A DNA stretch of 64,000 nucleotides from JAHEJE01 sp965216335 (GCA_965216335.1 OZ244154.1:372001-436000), one strand, 5' to 3'; counted from the stretch's first letter, positions 17,399 through 26,347 are shown. Numbers and translations are program-made. Notes: generated from the sequence alone by a model not told the origin.

Positions 17399-17998
17399 TT
17401 AACTTTGCCGTGCTGGTGCTTTCAGGCCGACTTTGGCGATTTCGAGGAAGTTCCGCAATAGCCTATGACCGTGCTCCGACGCAATACTCTCTGGGTGAAA
17501 CTGCACGCCGTGGATCGGCCATTGCTTATGCTGCAACCCCATGATGATGCCGTCCTCGGTCCTGGCCGTCACTTCCAGGCAGTCCGGCAGACTGTCTGGA
17601 GAAACGGTGAGGGAATGATAGCGGGTGGCCGCGAACGTTTCGGGAAGGCCTGCGAAAACACCGCGGGATGTATTGCGAATTTCGGACAGTTTCCCGTGCA
17701 TGAGATAGGGCGCGCGCACCACCTCGCCGCCGAACACCTGGCCGATCGCCTGATGGCCGAGGCAGACGCCGAAGATCGGGATCTTGCCGGCGGCCCGCTC
17801 GATCAGCTCAAGGCAGATGCCGGCCTCGTTCGGCGTGCACGGGCCCGGCGACAGGATGATTGCCTCGGGCGCCGAACTGATCACCTGGCCGGCGCTGATC
17901 TTGTCATTGCGGTGCACAACCGTCTCGGCTCCAAGCTCGCCCAGATAGTGGTACAGGTTCCAGGTGAAGCTGTCGTAGTTGTCGATGAGGATGATCAT
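17399..17998 (-). CDS. trpG: anthranilate synthase glutaminase subunit TrpG
   Basis: 199 residues starting MIILIDNYDSF at 17998; the in-frame TTG seven codons earlier is less likely. It supplies ammonia from glutamine to TrpE. The class I glutamine amidotransferase triad is visible: the Cys of FGVCLGHQAIGQVF and the His/Glu of FHPESIASEHG. It is separate from trpE, by 258 bases that hold a palindromic repeat. Confidence 0.96.
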   Translation of the reverse strand: MIILIDNYDSFTWNLYHYLGELGAETVVHRNDKISAGQVISSAPEAIILSPGPCTPNEAGICLELIERAAGKIPIFGVCLGHQAIGQVFGGEVVRAPYLMHGKLSEIRNTSRGVFAGLPETFAATRYHSLTVSPDSLPDCLEVTARTEDGIIMGLQHKQWPIHGVQFHPESIASEHGHRLLRNFLEIAKVGLKAPARQS

Positions 17999-18061
17999 GA
18001 CGAGCTCTCTTCGAGACAACGGCCAAAGAGGCTCTCTATTGTTGCTGCGGTGCGATTAGCC

Positions 18062-18210
18062 ACCCCTTCCCCCAGAAAGGGGGAAGAGCCTGCCCCCGGC
18101 TTGAACGGGGGTCGGGACGGGGGTTGACGGCGGTGCAGAATTGCAAAGACCTTGCCACCGGTCACCGCCATCAACCCCCTCCCTAACCCTCCCCCTTTCT
18201 GGGGGAGGGA
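18062..18210. repeat. long palindromic element between trpE and trpG
   Basis: Inverted outer arms are CCCCTTCCCCCAGAAAGGGG (from 18062) and CCCCCTTTCTGGGGGAGGG (ending about 18210). Inner arms are GGGGGTTGACGGCGGTG (about 18119-18135) and CACCGCCATCAACCCCC (18163-18179), with one mismatch. The element lies inside the transcribed trp operon and would fold into a large RNA hairpin, so it could affect trpG expression or mRNA processing. Its CCCTAACCCTCCCC segment matches the 6187-6301 repeat. Confidence 0.8.
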
Positions 18211-18256
18211 ACGGTTGCCGGACGGTGCTGCATTGGCAAGTCGCATCTTCACCACC

Positions 18257-19777
18257 TCACTGCCCGCGTCCGGCCTGGCCGGCGAAGCGTACCGCCTCTT
18301 CGGCGGCGCGGAACAGGGCCTTGGCCTTGTTGATGCATTCCTCATGTTCGGACTGCGGGTCGCTGTCGGCGACGATGCCGGCGCCGGCTTGGACATACAT
18401 CTTGCCGTCCTTGACGATGGCGGTGCGCAACACGATGCAGGTGTCCATCTCGCCGCCGGCCGAGAAATAGCCGACGCAGCCGGCATAGGGCCCGCGCTTT
18501 TCCCGCTCCAGTTCGTCGATGATCTCCATCGCCCGCACCTTCGGGGCGCCGGACACGGTGCCAGCCGGAAAACCCGCGGCCAGCGCGTCGATGGCGTCGT
18601 ACGTGTCGTCCAGCTCACCGATGACGTTTGAGACGATGTGCATCACCTGGCTGTAATACTCGAGGGTGAACTGGTCGGTGACCCTTACGGTGCCGATCTT
18701 CGAAACACGCCCGGTGTCGTTGCGCCCCAGGTCGAGCAGCATCAGGTGTTCGGCCCGCTCCTTGGGATCGGCGAGCAGCTCCGCGGCCAGCGCCTTGTCT
18801 TCCTCAGCCGTGGCGCCGCGCCGCCGCGTGCCGGCGATCGGCCGGATGGTCACCTCGCCATCGCGCACCCGCACCAAAATTTCCGGGCTCGAGCCGATAA
18901 CGGAGAAGCGGTCGAAGTTGAGGAAATACAGGAACGGCGACGGATTGACCCGGCGCAGCGCCCGGTAAAGGGCAAAGGCGGGCAAGGGGAACTCGGTCTC
19001 GAAGCGCTGCGACAGAACCACCTGGAAGATGTCGCCGGCGGTGATGTAGTCCTTGGCGGCGTTGACCATCGCCCTGTAGTCGTCCGGCGGGGTGTTCGAC
19101 TTGGGTGCTTCGATACCGGCTTCGGGATAAGCGGACAGCGTGCGCTGGTCGAGCGGCCGGTCGAGCGCATCGACGACGTCACTCAACCGCTCACGCGCCC
19201 GGGCGTAGGCAGCGATCGCTGAAACGCCGCGTGCCGGATAGACCGGTGCGACAACGGTGACCTCATCCTTTACCGCATCGAAGATCGCCATCACGGTCGG
19301 GCGGATCATCAGCCCGTCGGGCAGTTCCAGGGTATCCGGGTTGGCGTCCGGCAACTCCTCCATCAGCCGCACCATGTCGTAGCCCATGTAGCCGAACAGG
19401 CCGGCCGACATCGGCGGCAGGTCCTCGGGCAGAGCGATGTGGGTCTCCGCCAGCAGATTACGGAGCGACTGCAGCGGCGCCTCGTCGTCGCGCTCAAACG
19501 ATCCTTCCGGATCGACGAGGGCCCGGCGGTTGACCAGGGCGCTGCCGCCGTCAACCTTCCAGATCAGGTCCGGGTTGAGGCCGATCATCGAATAGCGCCC
19601 GCGCACCGCACCGCCTTCGACTGATTCCAGCAGGAAACTGTAACGCACATCGCGCGCCAGCTTGAGCATCGCCGAGACCGGGGTCTCCAGGTCGGACACC
19701 AGCCGGCAGGACAGCACCTGCGGCAGTCCTTCGGTGTAGCGGGCAGCGAACTGGTCGGCGTCGGGGGAAATCAGCAT
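18257..19777 (-). CDS. trpE: anthranilate synthase component I TrpE
   Basis: 506 residues. TrpE makes anthranilate from chorismate. The LLES motif at residues 49-52 is part of the tryptophan feedback site. The C-terminal chorismate-binding block has IRPIAGTRRRG, LLDLGRNDTGRVSK and FPAGTVSGAPKVRAMEII. It is separate from TrpG, unlike the fused TrpEG found in some rhizobia. It follows ppiD on the same strand with a 37-base gap. I see no leader-peptide attenuator in that gap. Confidence 0.97.
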   Translation of the reverse strand: MLISPDADQFAARYTEGLPQVLSCRLVSDLETPVSAMLKLARDVRYSFLLESVEGGAVRGRYSMIGLNPDLIWKVDGGSALVNRRALVDPEGSFERDDEAPLQSLRNLLAETHIALPEDLPPMSAGLFGYMGYDMVRLMEELPDANPDTLELPDGLMIRPTVMAIFDAVKDEVTVVAPVYPARGVSAIAAYARARERLSDVVDALDRPLDQRTLSAYPEAGIEAPKSNTPPDDYRAMVNAAKDYITAGDIFQVVLSQRFETEFPLPAFALYRALRRVNPSPFLYFLNFDRFSVIGSSPEILVRVRDGEVTIRPIAGTRRRGATAEEDKALAAELLADPKERAEHLMLLDLGRNDTGRVSKIGTVRVTDQFTLEYYSQVMHIVSNVIGELDDTYDAIDALAAGFPAGTVSGAPKVRAMEIIDELEREKRGPYAGCVGYFSAGGEMDTCIVLRTAIVKDGKMYVQAGAGIVADSDPQSEHEECINKAKALFRAAEEAVRFAGQAGRGQ

Positions 19778-19793
19778 GATGATTCAGGTAAAG

Positions 19794-19811
19794 CGCAACC
19801 GGGCGGTTGCG
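19794..19811. promoter_or_regulatory. small hairpin between ppiD and trpE
   Basis: CGCAACC/GGTTGCG (19794-19800 and 19805-19811) with a four-base loop GGGC. On the transcribed strand it is followed by CTTTACC. It is too weak in T residues for a confident terminator, but may reduce read-through from ppiD into trpE. Confidence 0.4.
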
Positions 19812-19814
19812 GGC

Positions 19815-21704
19815 TCACTGCTGCCTCCCCGACACGTAATTGAGGCGTTCCTGATTGACCGTCACACCCAGCTCGGTCTGCAGGTCGGCCAGGTACTGGG
19901 CGTAGAGATCGTCAGTCAGGCCATTGGTCAGCACCTGCTTGATCGCCTTGGCTTCATCGGAGTTGGCATCGAACGGAGCGGCAAACACCGGGCTCGACTT
20001 CATCAGCCGGAACCCCTGGCCATCGCCTTCGAGGGCCACCGCATAGCCATCCTCGGGAGCGGCGAACAACGCTCCGACGGCAGCGGCGTCGAAGGCCTCG
20101 CTGGCTTCGTTGCGCTTGATGCCGGTCTGCAGTTTGATTTCAGCACCGGCTTCCGTGGCCAGCGCTTCCAGGCTCTCGCCACCCTCGGCGCGTTTCACCA
20201 AAGCTTCGCCACGCTTCAACAGCGCACTGCGCAGTTGGCGTGCCTTCCATGCCTTGATCGCATCGGCCCTGACGTCGTCGAGCGGCTTGGTGGATGCGGC
20301 GATCACATTGCTGACCGCAAACCAGGTGAAACCGTCCTGGCCGGTAGTCAGCGCGTCGTTCTCAATTCCGACATCGCTGTCGAAGGCGGCGCCCATGATG
20401 TCGCCAAGATCGGTGATGCCGCTGAACGCCTCGCCTTCAGCCGTGTTGCCGGACCGGTCGAGGGCGGGGGTGGAGACGATGCCGAGGGACAGCGACTTGG
20501 CGATCTCGTCCAGTGACTGGCCGCCGGCCCGGGCGTCTTCGACCTTGTCGTGCACGTTGAGCACTTCGTCACGGGCCCGGTCGACCTGCAGCGTTTTCTC
20601 GATCTCCGCGCGCACCTGATCGAATGTCTTTTGTTCGCCGGGCGTAATGCCGGTGACCCGCAGCAGTGCAGTCGACAGCTTGCCCTTGACCGGCTGGCTG
20701 ACTTCATTGAGGTCAAGCGCAAACGCAGCTTCGGCAAGCACCTTGTCGGGCAGCGTCTTGAGCGTCACTTCGCCCAGATTGATGTCCGTCGCGCTCAGAC
20801 CCCGTTCCTTGGCGATGTCGTCGAAGCTGGTGCCGCCGGCGATCTTGTCGCGAGCCGCCTTGGCATCGGCATCGGAGGAAAAGGAGATCTGCTGCACCGT
20901 GCGCTTTTCCGGAGTGCCGTAGTCCTCCTTGCGCTGTTCATAGTAGGCCTTCAGGTCCTCCTCGCTGACCGTGACACGGTCCGACAGGCTCTCCGGCGAA
21001 ATCTGCAGGACGGCCAGTTCGCGCCGCTCGGGCACGGCGAACAGCTGCTTGTTGCTGTCATAGAAGGTCTTCAAGTCGCTGTCAGAAGGATCGGCGACGT
21101 CATCCGGCGATCCCTTGACGATGAAATAGCGCGCGTCGCGCTGCTCGTTGCGGTTCTTGTAGGCGACGTCGATCAGGGTGCGCGGCACCCCGACGCCCTG
21201 CTGCAGTGTGTTGGCGATCGACTGGCGCAACAGGCCCTGGCGTTCTGAGGCTACGAAAGTCTGCTCGGTGAGCCCGTTCGATTGCAGCAGCCGGCGGAAC
21301 TGATCGGCATTGAACTGGCCCTGTGAGTTCTGGAAGCGCCGGTCATTGGCGATTCGCTGGGCCACGGTCTCGCCGGAAATCGCCAGCCCGAGCTTGTCCG
21401 CCTCGGCTTCAAGCGCGGCATCGCGCAGCAACTGGCCAAGCACCTGCCGGTCGAGCCCGATGGCGCGTGCCTGGTCGGGCGTCAGCTGACGCCCGGTCTG
21501 GCTCGACAGTACCCGCAGTTGCCGGTTGAAGGTGTTCTGGAACTCGGTGCCGGAAATCTGCCGCGTTCCGACCTCGGCCAGCACATCCGACTGGCGTCCG
21601 GAGAAGACGTCGGACACGCCCCATACGGCAAAACTCGCCGCCAACAGCACTATGAACGCCTTGGCGACCCAGCCGCCGGCCTTGGAGCGCATCGAGCCTA
21701 GCAT
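19815..21704 (-). CDS. ppiD: membrane-anchored periplasmic peptidyl-prolyl isomerase/chaperone, PpiD/SurA-N family
   Basis: 629 residues from ATG 21704 (AAGGAACAGG just upstream). A much longer in-frame extension upstream is antisense to tpiA and is rejected. Residues about 13-35 form a single membrane anchor (AKAFIVLLAASFAVWGVSDVF). A SurA-N-like chaperone region follows to about residue 160, then a parvulin-type region about 235-360 that looks divergent, then a long C-terminal chaperone part. PpiD helps fold proteins leaving the Sec channel. It heads the ppiD-trp-moa run and is divergent from tpiA. A similarly placed ppiD precedes trpE in many rhizobia. Confidence 0.9.
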   Translation of the reverse strand: MLGSMRSKAGGWVAKAFIVLLAASFAVWGVSDVFSGRQSDVLAEVGTRQISGTEFQNTFNRQLRVLSSQTGRQLTPDQARAIGLDRQVLGQLLRDAALEAEADKLGLAISGETVAQRIANDRRFQNSQGQFNADQFRRLLQSNGLTEQTFVASERQGLLRQSIANTLQQGVGVPRTLIDVAYKNRNEQRDARYFIVKGSPDDVADPSDSDLKTFYDSNKQLFAVPERRELAVLQISPESLSDRVTVSEEDLKAYYEQRKEDYGTPEKRTVQQISFSSDADAKAARDKIAGGTSFDDIAKERGLSATDINLGEVTLKTLPDKVLAEAAFALDLNEVSQPVKGKLSTALLRVTGITPGEQKTFDQVRAEIEKTLQVDRARDEVLNVHDKVEDARAGGQSLDEIAKSLSLGIVSTPALDRSGNTAEGEAFSGITDLGDIMGAAFDSDVGIENDALTTGQDGFTWFAVSNVIAASTKPLDDVRADAIKAWKARQLRSALLKRGEALVKRAEGGESLEALATEAGAEIKLQTGIKRNEASEAFDAAAVGALFAAPEDGYAVALEGDGQGFRLMKSSPVFAAPFDANSDEAKAIKQVLTNGLTDDLYAQYLADLQTELGVTVNQERLNYVSGRQQ

Positions 21705-21881
21705 CAGACCTGTTCCTTCATGTTTGCGCCCGGCGCAAATCGCCTGTAGCGGGCGCCGCGCAATATATGGCCGTGGGCGCCCCATAGCAAGGATTGCCGG
21801 ACCGGCTTCCGGTTGTCTCTTCGCTTTGTGATCAGCCTCTGCTAATGAACGGTCAGGTAGGCGATGCGGGGAGGCGATTCC

Positions 21882-22643
21882 ATGGCCAACAAACCACCAC
21901 GGGCACTGGTTGCCGGCAACTGGAAGATGAACGGCACCAGGACGGCGCTGAAGGAGATCAGGCTGCTGTCGGGAATGCTCAAGGGCGTGCGGCTGAAGTG
22001 TGACGTGATGATCTGTCCGCCAGCCACACTGCTGAGCAAGATCCGCGACCTGACCAGATCGTCGCGCATCATGACCGGTGGCCAGGATTGCCACGCAAAT
22101 GCATCAGGCGCCCATACCGGCGACATTTCAGCGGAGATGTTCAAAGATGCCGGGGCCGATGCGGTCATTGTCGGCCATTCGGAACGCCGCGCCGACCACG
22201 GCGAGAGCAATGCCGATGTGCGCGCCAAGGCGGAAAGCTGCCACCGCGCCGGCCTCACCGCCATCATCTGCGTTGGCGAGACCTTGGCCGAGCGTGAGGA
22301 CGGTGCGACATTGCGGGTGATATCGGCGCAGTTGAAGGGCTCGCTACCCGACGGCGCCACCGCCGCCAACACGGTCATCGCCTACGAGCCGGTATGGGCC
22401 ATCGGCTCCGGCCTGACGCCGACGCCGTCGGAAATCGCCAAGGTCCACAACCATATCCGCAAGCGGCTCGCCGCGCTCGCCGGGGAGAAGCAGGGCGCCG
22501 AGATGCGCATCCTCTACGGCGGCTCGGTCAAACCGGGCAATGCGGCGGAACTGATGGCGGTGGACAACGTCAACGGCGCCCTGGTCGGCGGGGCCAGCCT
22601 AAAGGCCGCCGACTTCATCGGCATCATTCAGGCCTATGCCTGA
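21882..22643 (+). CDS. tpiA: triosephosphate isomerase TpiA
   Basis: 253 residues from ATG 21882, chosen for GGGGAGG seven bases upstream. TpiA interconverts dihydroxyacetone phosphate and glyceraldehyde 3-phosphate. The active-site residues are all present: the Lys of GNWKMNG, the His of GHSERR and the Glu of AYEPVWAIGSG, plus the phosphate loop GGSVKPGNAAEL. It is divergent from ppiD and precedes secG by 95 bases. Confidence 0.98.
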   Translation: MANKPPRALVAGNWKMNGTRTALKEIRLLSGMLKGVRLKCDVMICPPATLLSKIRDLTRSSRIMTGGQDCHANASGAHTGDISAEMFKDAGADAVIVGHSERRADHGESNADVRAKAESCHRAGLTAIICVGETLAEREDGATLRVISAQLKGSLPDGATAANTVIAYEPVWAIGSGLTPTPSEIAKVHNHIRKRLAALAGEKQGAEMRILYGGSVKPGNAAELMAVDNVNGALVGGASLKAADFIGIIQAYA

Positions 22644-22738
22644 TCGAATCCGGTCATCGTACCAGATGTATCATTGAAATTGCCGCGCAATCGCGCTACA
22701 TGCCGCCCAACTTCTTTTGACAAGTCCGGAAACCGGCT

Positions 22739-23119
22739 ATGGAAACCATTCTGCTCGTCGTTCATCTGCTGATCGCCCTGGCGCTGATCGGCGTCGTCCT
22801 GCTGCAACGCTCCGAAGGCGGCGCGCTGGGAATCGGTGGCGGCGGCGGAGGTGGCGGCGGCGCACTGTTTTCCAGCCGAGGTGCGGCCAACATGCTGACC
22901 CGGACGACGGCCATGCTGGCCGCGTCTTTCTTCGTCACGTCCATGCTGCTGACCATCATGGCCCGCGGCACCTCGGAGCCGGGTTCGGTGTTCGACAGTG
23001 TCCAGCCGCAGCAATCCGGCACCGCCACCGGCGACGGCAGCGCCCCGGCCCCCACCACCCTGCCGCAGCTCCCGGGCACCCTTGAGCCGACCGAGCCGCA
23101 GGTTCCGGTGACAGAGTAG
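22739..23119 (+). CDS. secG: preprotein translocase subunit SecG
   Basis: 126 residues. There are two membrane segments: residues 1-21 (METILLVVHLLIALALIGVVL) and about 57-77. The family's LLQRSEGGALGIGGG loop joins them, here with a run of nine Gly. The C-terminus is a Pro/Thr/Gln-rich cytoplasmic tail, as in other alphaproteobacteria. SecG assists the SecYEG channel. It converges on the RidA-domain gene 19 bases downstream. Confidence 0.95.
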   Translation: METILLVVHLLIALALIGVVLLQRSEGGALGIGGGGGGGGGALFSSRGAANMLTRTTAMLAASFFVTSMLLTIMARGTSEPGSVFDSVQPQQSGTATGDGSAPAPTTLPQLPGTLEPTEPQVPVTE

Positions 23120-23138
23120 TGCTCTAGCTGTCAGGCCC

Positions 23139-24368
23139 TTAGATCATTGCGACGCAATCGATCTCGATCAGCATGTCTTTGTAGGCGAGGTAGGAGAACG
23201 GGATGCCGGTAGAGGCCGGGCCCGGATCACGGTAGTAGCCGGCCCGGATCGATGCGTTTGCCAGCAGGTCTTTCTGGCCCTTGGTTCCGGCATAAAAGGT
23301 GTTGATTTTGACCAGATGCTCAAAGTCGAGGCCGAATTCCTGCAGGACGCGCTGAATGTTTATCATCGCCGTGTGGGTTTGCGCCGTGATGTCGCCCGGA
23401 TCGATAACGGCGCCTTGCGGCGTGAGCGAAACCTGGCCGCCGAGAAACACCAGGTCACCGACTTTCAGCCCGTGGCGGTAAGGCAGATGAACCGGCCAGT
23501 CCCAATGACCGGTCGGCCAGACAGCCTGACGCGGCAGGCGGCTGCCGTCGCGGCCTCGCATGGCAATGACATCGTACCGCACCATCGCATCCTTGTCCGG
23601 CAGCCGCGTGAGTGACAGGCCGGTGGCGACGGGACCGGGCTCGCGGTAGAATCCGGCCCGGATCAGCGCGGCCTCTTTCCATTCTTCCTGGTCGCCCGGT
23701 TCGACATTGAAGGCGTTGGCTTTGACGGCGTCGTTCAAATCGGCACCGAGGCACTCCAGCAGGCCGTTGAGCTTGTTCAGAACGATAGTGCTTTGCGCGG
23801 ACAGGCTGCCGGGATGCTTGATAGAGCCTGTGGAGTCATGGGCAGTCTGGCCGCTGGTGAAGATCATCTCGCCAACCCGCAGCGCATGACTCAAGGCAGG
23901 CGGCAAGGCAGGGCCATCAGGGCTCCAGGCCGAAATGCGGGCAAGACGTTCACCATTCTGGCCGCGCATGGCGATGGCCTCGACCTCGATCGACAGACCA
24001 TCGAAGCAGTTGGTCTCAATGGGCACCAAGGTTATGGCCGGGCCGGGCTCCGGACCGGTGCCGAGCATACCGGCAATCGTCTCGAGGATGAGGTGTTCGT
24101 CGGTCGTGGTGGCAATCACGTAAAAGGCTGTGATTTTCACCAGGTCGCCCGGTTCGGCATGCATGCCGGCCAGGACATCGAATACGCCCTGCATGGCAAT
24201 TTGCGTTTGGGCAACGATGTCATCCGGCTTGGTGACTTTCGCTGTACCGCTAATATCAGCCTGGCCGCCGATGAAAATCATCTCGCCACAGGCAAGGCCG
24301 TGACTGTGATTGAGCGGAATGCCGATCGATAGATGACCGTCGGGATGGTAGCGGTGGCGGGGCAGCAT
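23139..24368 (-). CDS. three tandem RidA (YjgF/UK114) domains in one protein
   Basis: 409 residues from ATG 24368; reading further upstream enters a MITE and is rejected. Three RidA-like domains follow one another: about 15-135 (GEMIFIGGQADI), 155-270 (GEMIFTSGQTAHD) and 297-409 (GDLVFLGGQVSL). Ordinary RidA is one domain of about 130 residues, acts as a trimer and hydrolyses reactive enamines/imines using an Arg in a PARxxV motif. Here the three matching positions read PAITLV, PVATGL and PASTGI, so that Arg is missing in all. The protein may be a pseudo-trimer that binds rather than deaminates, or may belong to a Rid subfamily with other chemistry. It neighbours an amine-degrading region but is divergent from it. 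Confidence 0.85.
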   Translation of the reverse strand: MLPRHRYHPDGHLSIGIPLNHSHGLACGEMIFIGGQADISGTAKVTKPDDIVAQTQIAMQGVFDVLAGMHAEPGDLVKITAFYVIATTTDEHLILETIAGMLGTGPEPGPAITLVPIETNCFDGLSIEVEAIAMRGQNGERLARISAWSPDGPALPPALSHALRVGEMIFTSGQTAHDSTGSIKHPGSLSAQSTIVLNKLNGLLECLGADLNDAVKANAFNVEPGDQEEWKEAALIRAGFYREPGPVATGLSLTRLPDKDAMVRYDVIAMRGRDGSRLPRQAVWPTGHWDWPVHLPYRHGLKVGDLVFLGGQVSLTPQGAVIDPGDITAQTHTAMINIQRVLQEFGLDFEHLVKINTFYAGTKGQKDLLANASIRAGYYRDPGPASTGIPFSYLAYKDMLIEIDCVAMI

Positions 24369-24403
24369 GGTTATGTCTCCATCTTGATTGCAGCGATGCC
24401 AGT

Positions 24404-24561
24404 CTAGGGCCTGTGGACATTCAGGGTTACAGTGCTGGCGAGGCCCATCTTCAGGGTCGTTCGTCGTCGAATATGCCAGCATGTCCTTCCTCCAAACACC
24501 CCTGAACCTGAACCAATCCTGTCAAACCAGCGCTATAACCCTGAATGTCCACAGGCCCTAG
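24404..24561. mobile_element. MITE-like element, family 1, copy 1 (short form)
   Basis: Terminal inverted repeats of 32 bp (24407-24438 and 24527-24558; GGGCCTGTGGACATTCAGGG at the tip) match with two differences. CTAG flanks both ends (24404-24407 and 24558-24561), giving a TA or CTAG target duplication, as for IS5-related transposons. No transposase is encoded. It lies 36 bases upstream of the triple-RidA start codon. Copy 2 is at 62888-63161; this copy lacks about 116 internal bases, apparently by recombination between GGCCCAT repeats. Confidence 0.88.
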
Positions 24562-24567
24562 AGTCAC

Positions 24568-24660
24568 TTTTGACAATGCCGAGTCATTTGATGGGACAAA
24601 TTCGTCCAGCCCGGCAAGTCATGGCGAGCGGCGCGATGTGGTGCATCGGGCAAACGGCAT
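24568..24660. repeat. dispersed repeat related to the 46457 MITE and to the boxR-moeA hairpin
   Basis: TTTTGACAATGCCGAGTCAT (24568-24587) continues as TTGATGG and matches 13812-13838 with three changes. The following part, with CAAATTCGT and GGTGCATCGGGCAA, matches the inside of the element at 46481-46555. I see no intact second terminal repeat here, so it is probably a decayed copy. It sits in the promoter region of the cupin gene. Confidence 0.65.
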
Positions 24661-24749
24661 GTCCCTGGTTTCAGCCAGTTTGGATTGGCATCTCCTTGAA
24701 AATCGGGCACATTGGGTTCTGGATCACAGCTGCAATCGGGATCGGGAGA

Positions 24750-25115
24750 ATGAAGCCAATCAAGCCGGATGAGCGCCGGGTCGTCAACATCAACTCCGGC
24801 GGCTATAAATCATGGGTCAACGCCGACGGCAGCGACAGCGGAACCAGCGTACTGACGCTCAACGAAGACCTGCCGCTTGGAACCGGGTTTCATGTTTACA
24901 AGATGGCGCCCGGGTCTTCCAGCGAAGCTCATGAGCATAACGGCAATGAAGAGTTCCTGGTGCTCGAGGGCGAGATAACCGACAACGACGGCACCGTGTA
25001 CTGCAAAGGCGATCTGGTGTGGCTGAAGGACGGAACCCAGCACTGGTCGCACACCGAACACGGCTGCCTGATTGCTGTCTACATTCCCGGGCCGGAACGC
25101 ACTTCGGAGAAATGA
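24750..25115 (+). CDS. single cupin-domain protein
   Basis: 121 residues from ATG 24750, with GGGA motifs just upstream. A small beta-barrel cupin: motif 1 is seen in APGSSSEAHEHNGNEEFLVLEGEI (His/His/Glu metal ligands) and motif 2 in DLVWLKDGTQHWSHTEHGC. Such cupins act as dioxygenases, isomerases or binding proteins. Its TGA overlaps the ATG of the Rieske oxygenase (ATGA), so the two are translated together and presumably serve one pathway. The substrate is unknown. The promoter region contains a decayed repeat and a MITE. Confidence 0.85.
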   Translation: MKPIKPDERRVVNINSGGYKSWVNADGSDSGTSVLTLNEDLPLGTGFHVYKMAPGSSSEAHEHNGNEEFLVLEGEITDNDGTVYCKGDLVWLKDGTQHWSHTEHGCLIAVYIPGPERTSEK

Positions 25116-26335
25116 GCGCCGTGACCAAACAACTTGCCGTATCAAAGACCGAACTGCCGCCACTGCCGAACGACTGGGAACGCAGCGGACTGCCTGCCTG
25201 GGCCTACACCAGCGCGGCCCTGCTCGAGTTGGAAAAAGACATCCTGTTCAAGCGTCACTGGCAACTGGCGGGCCATGTCGGCAACGTTCCGGAGCCCGGC
25301 GACTACTTCTGCTTCGATGTGGCCGGTGAACGCGCCCTGATCGTGCGTGACAAACAGGGTGACATCAGGGTGTTTCACAACGTGTGCCGGCACCGGGGCT
25401 CGCGCGTCGTTGCGCAGGAGGCAGGCAAGTGCGGCACGGCGCTGGTGTGTCCGTTTCACGGCTGGTCGTTCAACCTGGACGGAACCTTGCGAAGCGTCCC
25501 GCACCCGCGCTCGCTGCCGTCACTGGAGGCGGAAGAACACGGGTTGCTGCCGGTCGAATTCGAGATCTGGCATGGGCTGGTCTTCGTACGATTTCTGCCT
25601 GGTCCGCAGCCCGGCGTGGCCGAAATCATGGCCCGGCACGAAAACGAAATCGCGCCCTACCGCATCGCCGAGATGGTGCCGACCGGGCCCTTCTGGTCGG
25701 ACGGTATCGATGCCAACTGGAAATGCGTTCGTGATGTCGACAACGAAGGCTACCATGTTGCCATCGCCCACCCCGGTTTGCAGGACCTGTACGGCCACAG
25801 CTACTTCGACGAAGCCTGGCAGGACGGCACATCGCGCTCGTTTGCGTCTTTCGACGACAAGGAAGCGCGGCTGTGGAGCGTGCGCAACTACAAGGCCATG
25901 TTGCCCCAGGTGACGCACCTGCCGGAAAGCCATCGCAATGCCTGGTTCTACATTGGCCTGTTCCCCAATGCGGTGCTGGCATTCTATCCCGAGAGCGTCG
26001 CCTTTTATCAGGAGTTCCCCCTCGCGGTGGGCAGGACGCTGCAGCGTGGCGGCGACTATGTGCTGCCGGGCGAAACGCGGCAGTTGAAGGTTGCCCGCTA
26101 TCTGAGCGACCGCATCAACCGGGAGACCAGTCAGGAGGACATTCAACTGACAATCTGGTCGAACGAAGCGGCCCATTCCAGCGGTTACCAGGGGATCATC
26201 CTGTCCGATCTCGAATACGGCGTGCGCGACTACCACGATCAGCTGCGCGCGGTCATGCCGGTGCTGAACGAAAGCGCCGAGCCGCCAGCCGGTACGCTTG
26301 CGGACATCAATGACGCTATGCTGAACGGCGCTTGA
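25112..26335 (+). CDS. Rieske non-heme iron oxygenase, alpha subunit
   Basis: 407 residues, starting at an ATG that overlaps the cupin stop. The Rieske 2Fe-2S ligands are C92-x-H94 and C113-x2-H116. The catalytic mononuclear iron site is RDVDNEGYHVAIAHPGL, giving His215, His220 and nearby Asp. The single-subunit arrangement and absence of a beta subunit gene resemble the oxygenases that demethylate or hydroxylate quaternary amines (glycine betaine, carnitine, proline betaine) as well as some aromatics. A dedicated reductase is not adjacent; the flavoprotein at 29.7-31.6 kb is a different type. It converges on the regulator-Rieske fusion with a 12-base gap. Confidence 0.9.
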   Translation: MSAVTKQLAVSKTELPPLPNDWERSGLPAWAYTSAALLELEKDILFKRHWQLAGHVGNVPEPGDYFCFDVAGERALIVRDKQGDIRVFHNVCRHRGSRVVAQEAGKCGTALVCPFHGWSFNLDGTLRSVPHPRSLPSLEAEEHGLLPVEFEIWHGLVFVRFLPGPQPGVAEIMARHENEIAPYRIAEMVPTGPFWSDGIDANWKCVRDVDNEGYHVAIAHPGLQDLYGHSYFDEAWQDGTSRSFASFDDKEARLWSVRNYKAMLPQVTHLPESHRNAWFYIGLFPNAVLAFYPESVAFYQEFPLAVGRTLQRGGDYVLPGETRQLKVARYLSDRINRETSQEDIQLTIWSNEAAHSSGYQGIILSDLEYGVRDYHDQLRAVMPVLNESAEPPAGTLADINDAMLNGA

Positions 26336-26347
26336 CCGGCGGGACGG

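Noticed and set aside
24432..24749. N-terminal extension of the cupin gene to position 24432
   Set aside because: The extension reads through the MITE and a decayed repeat; the cupin family starts near ATG 24750.
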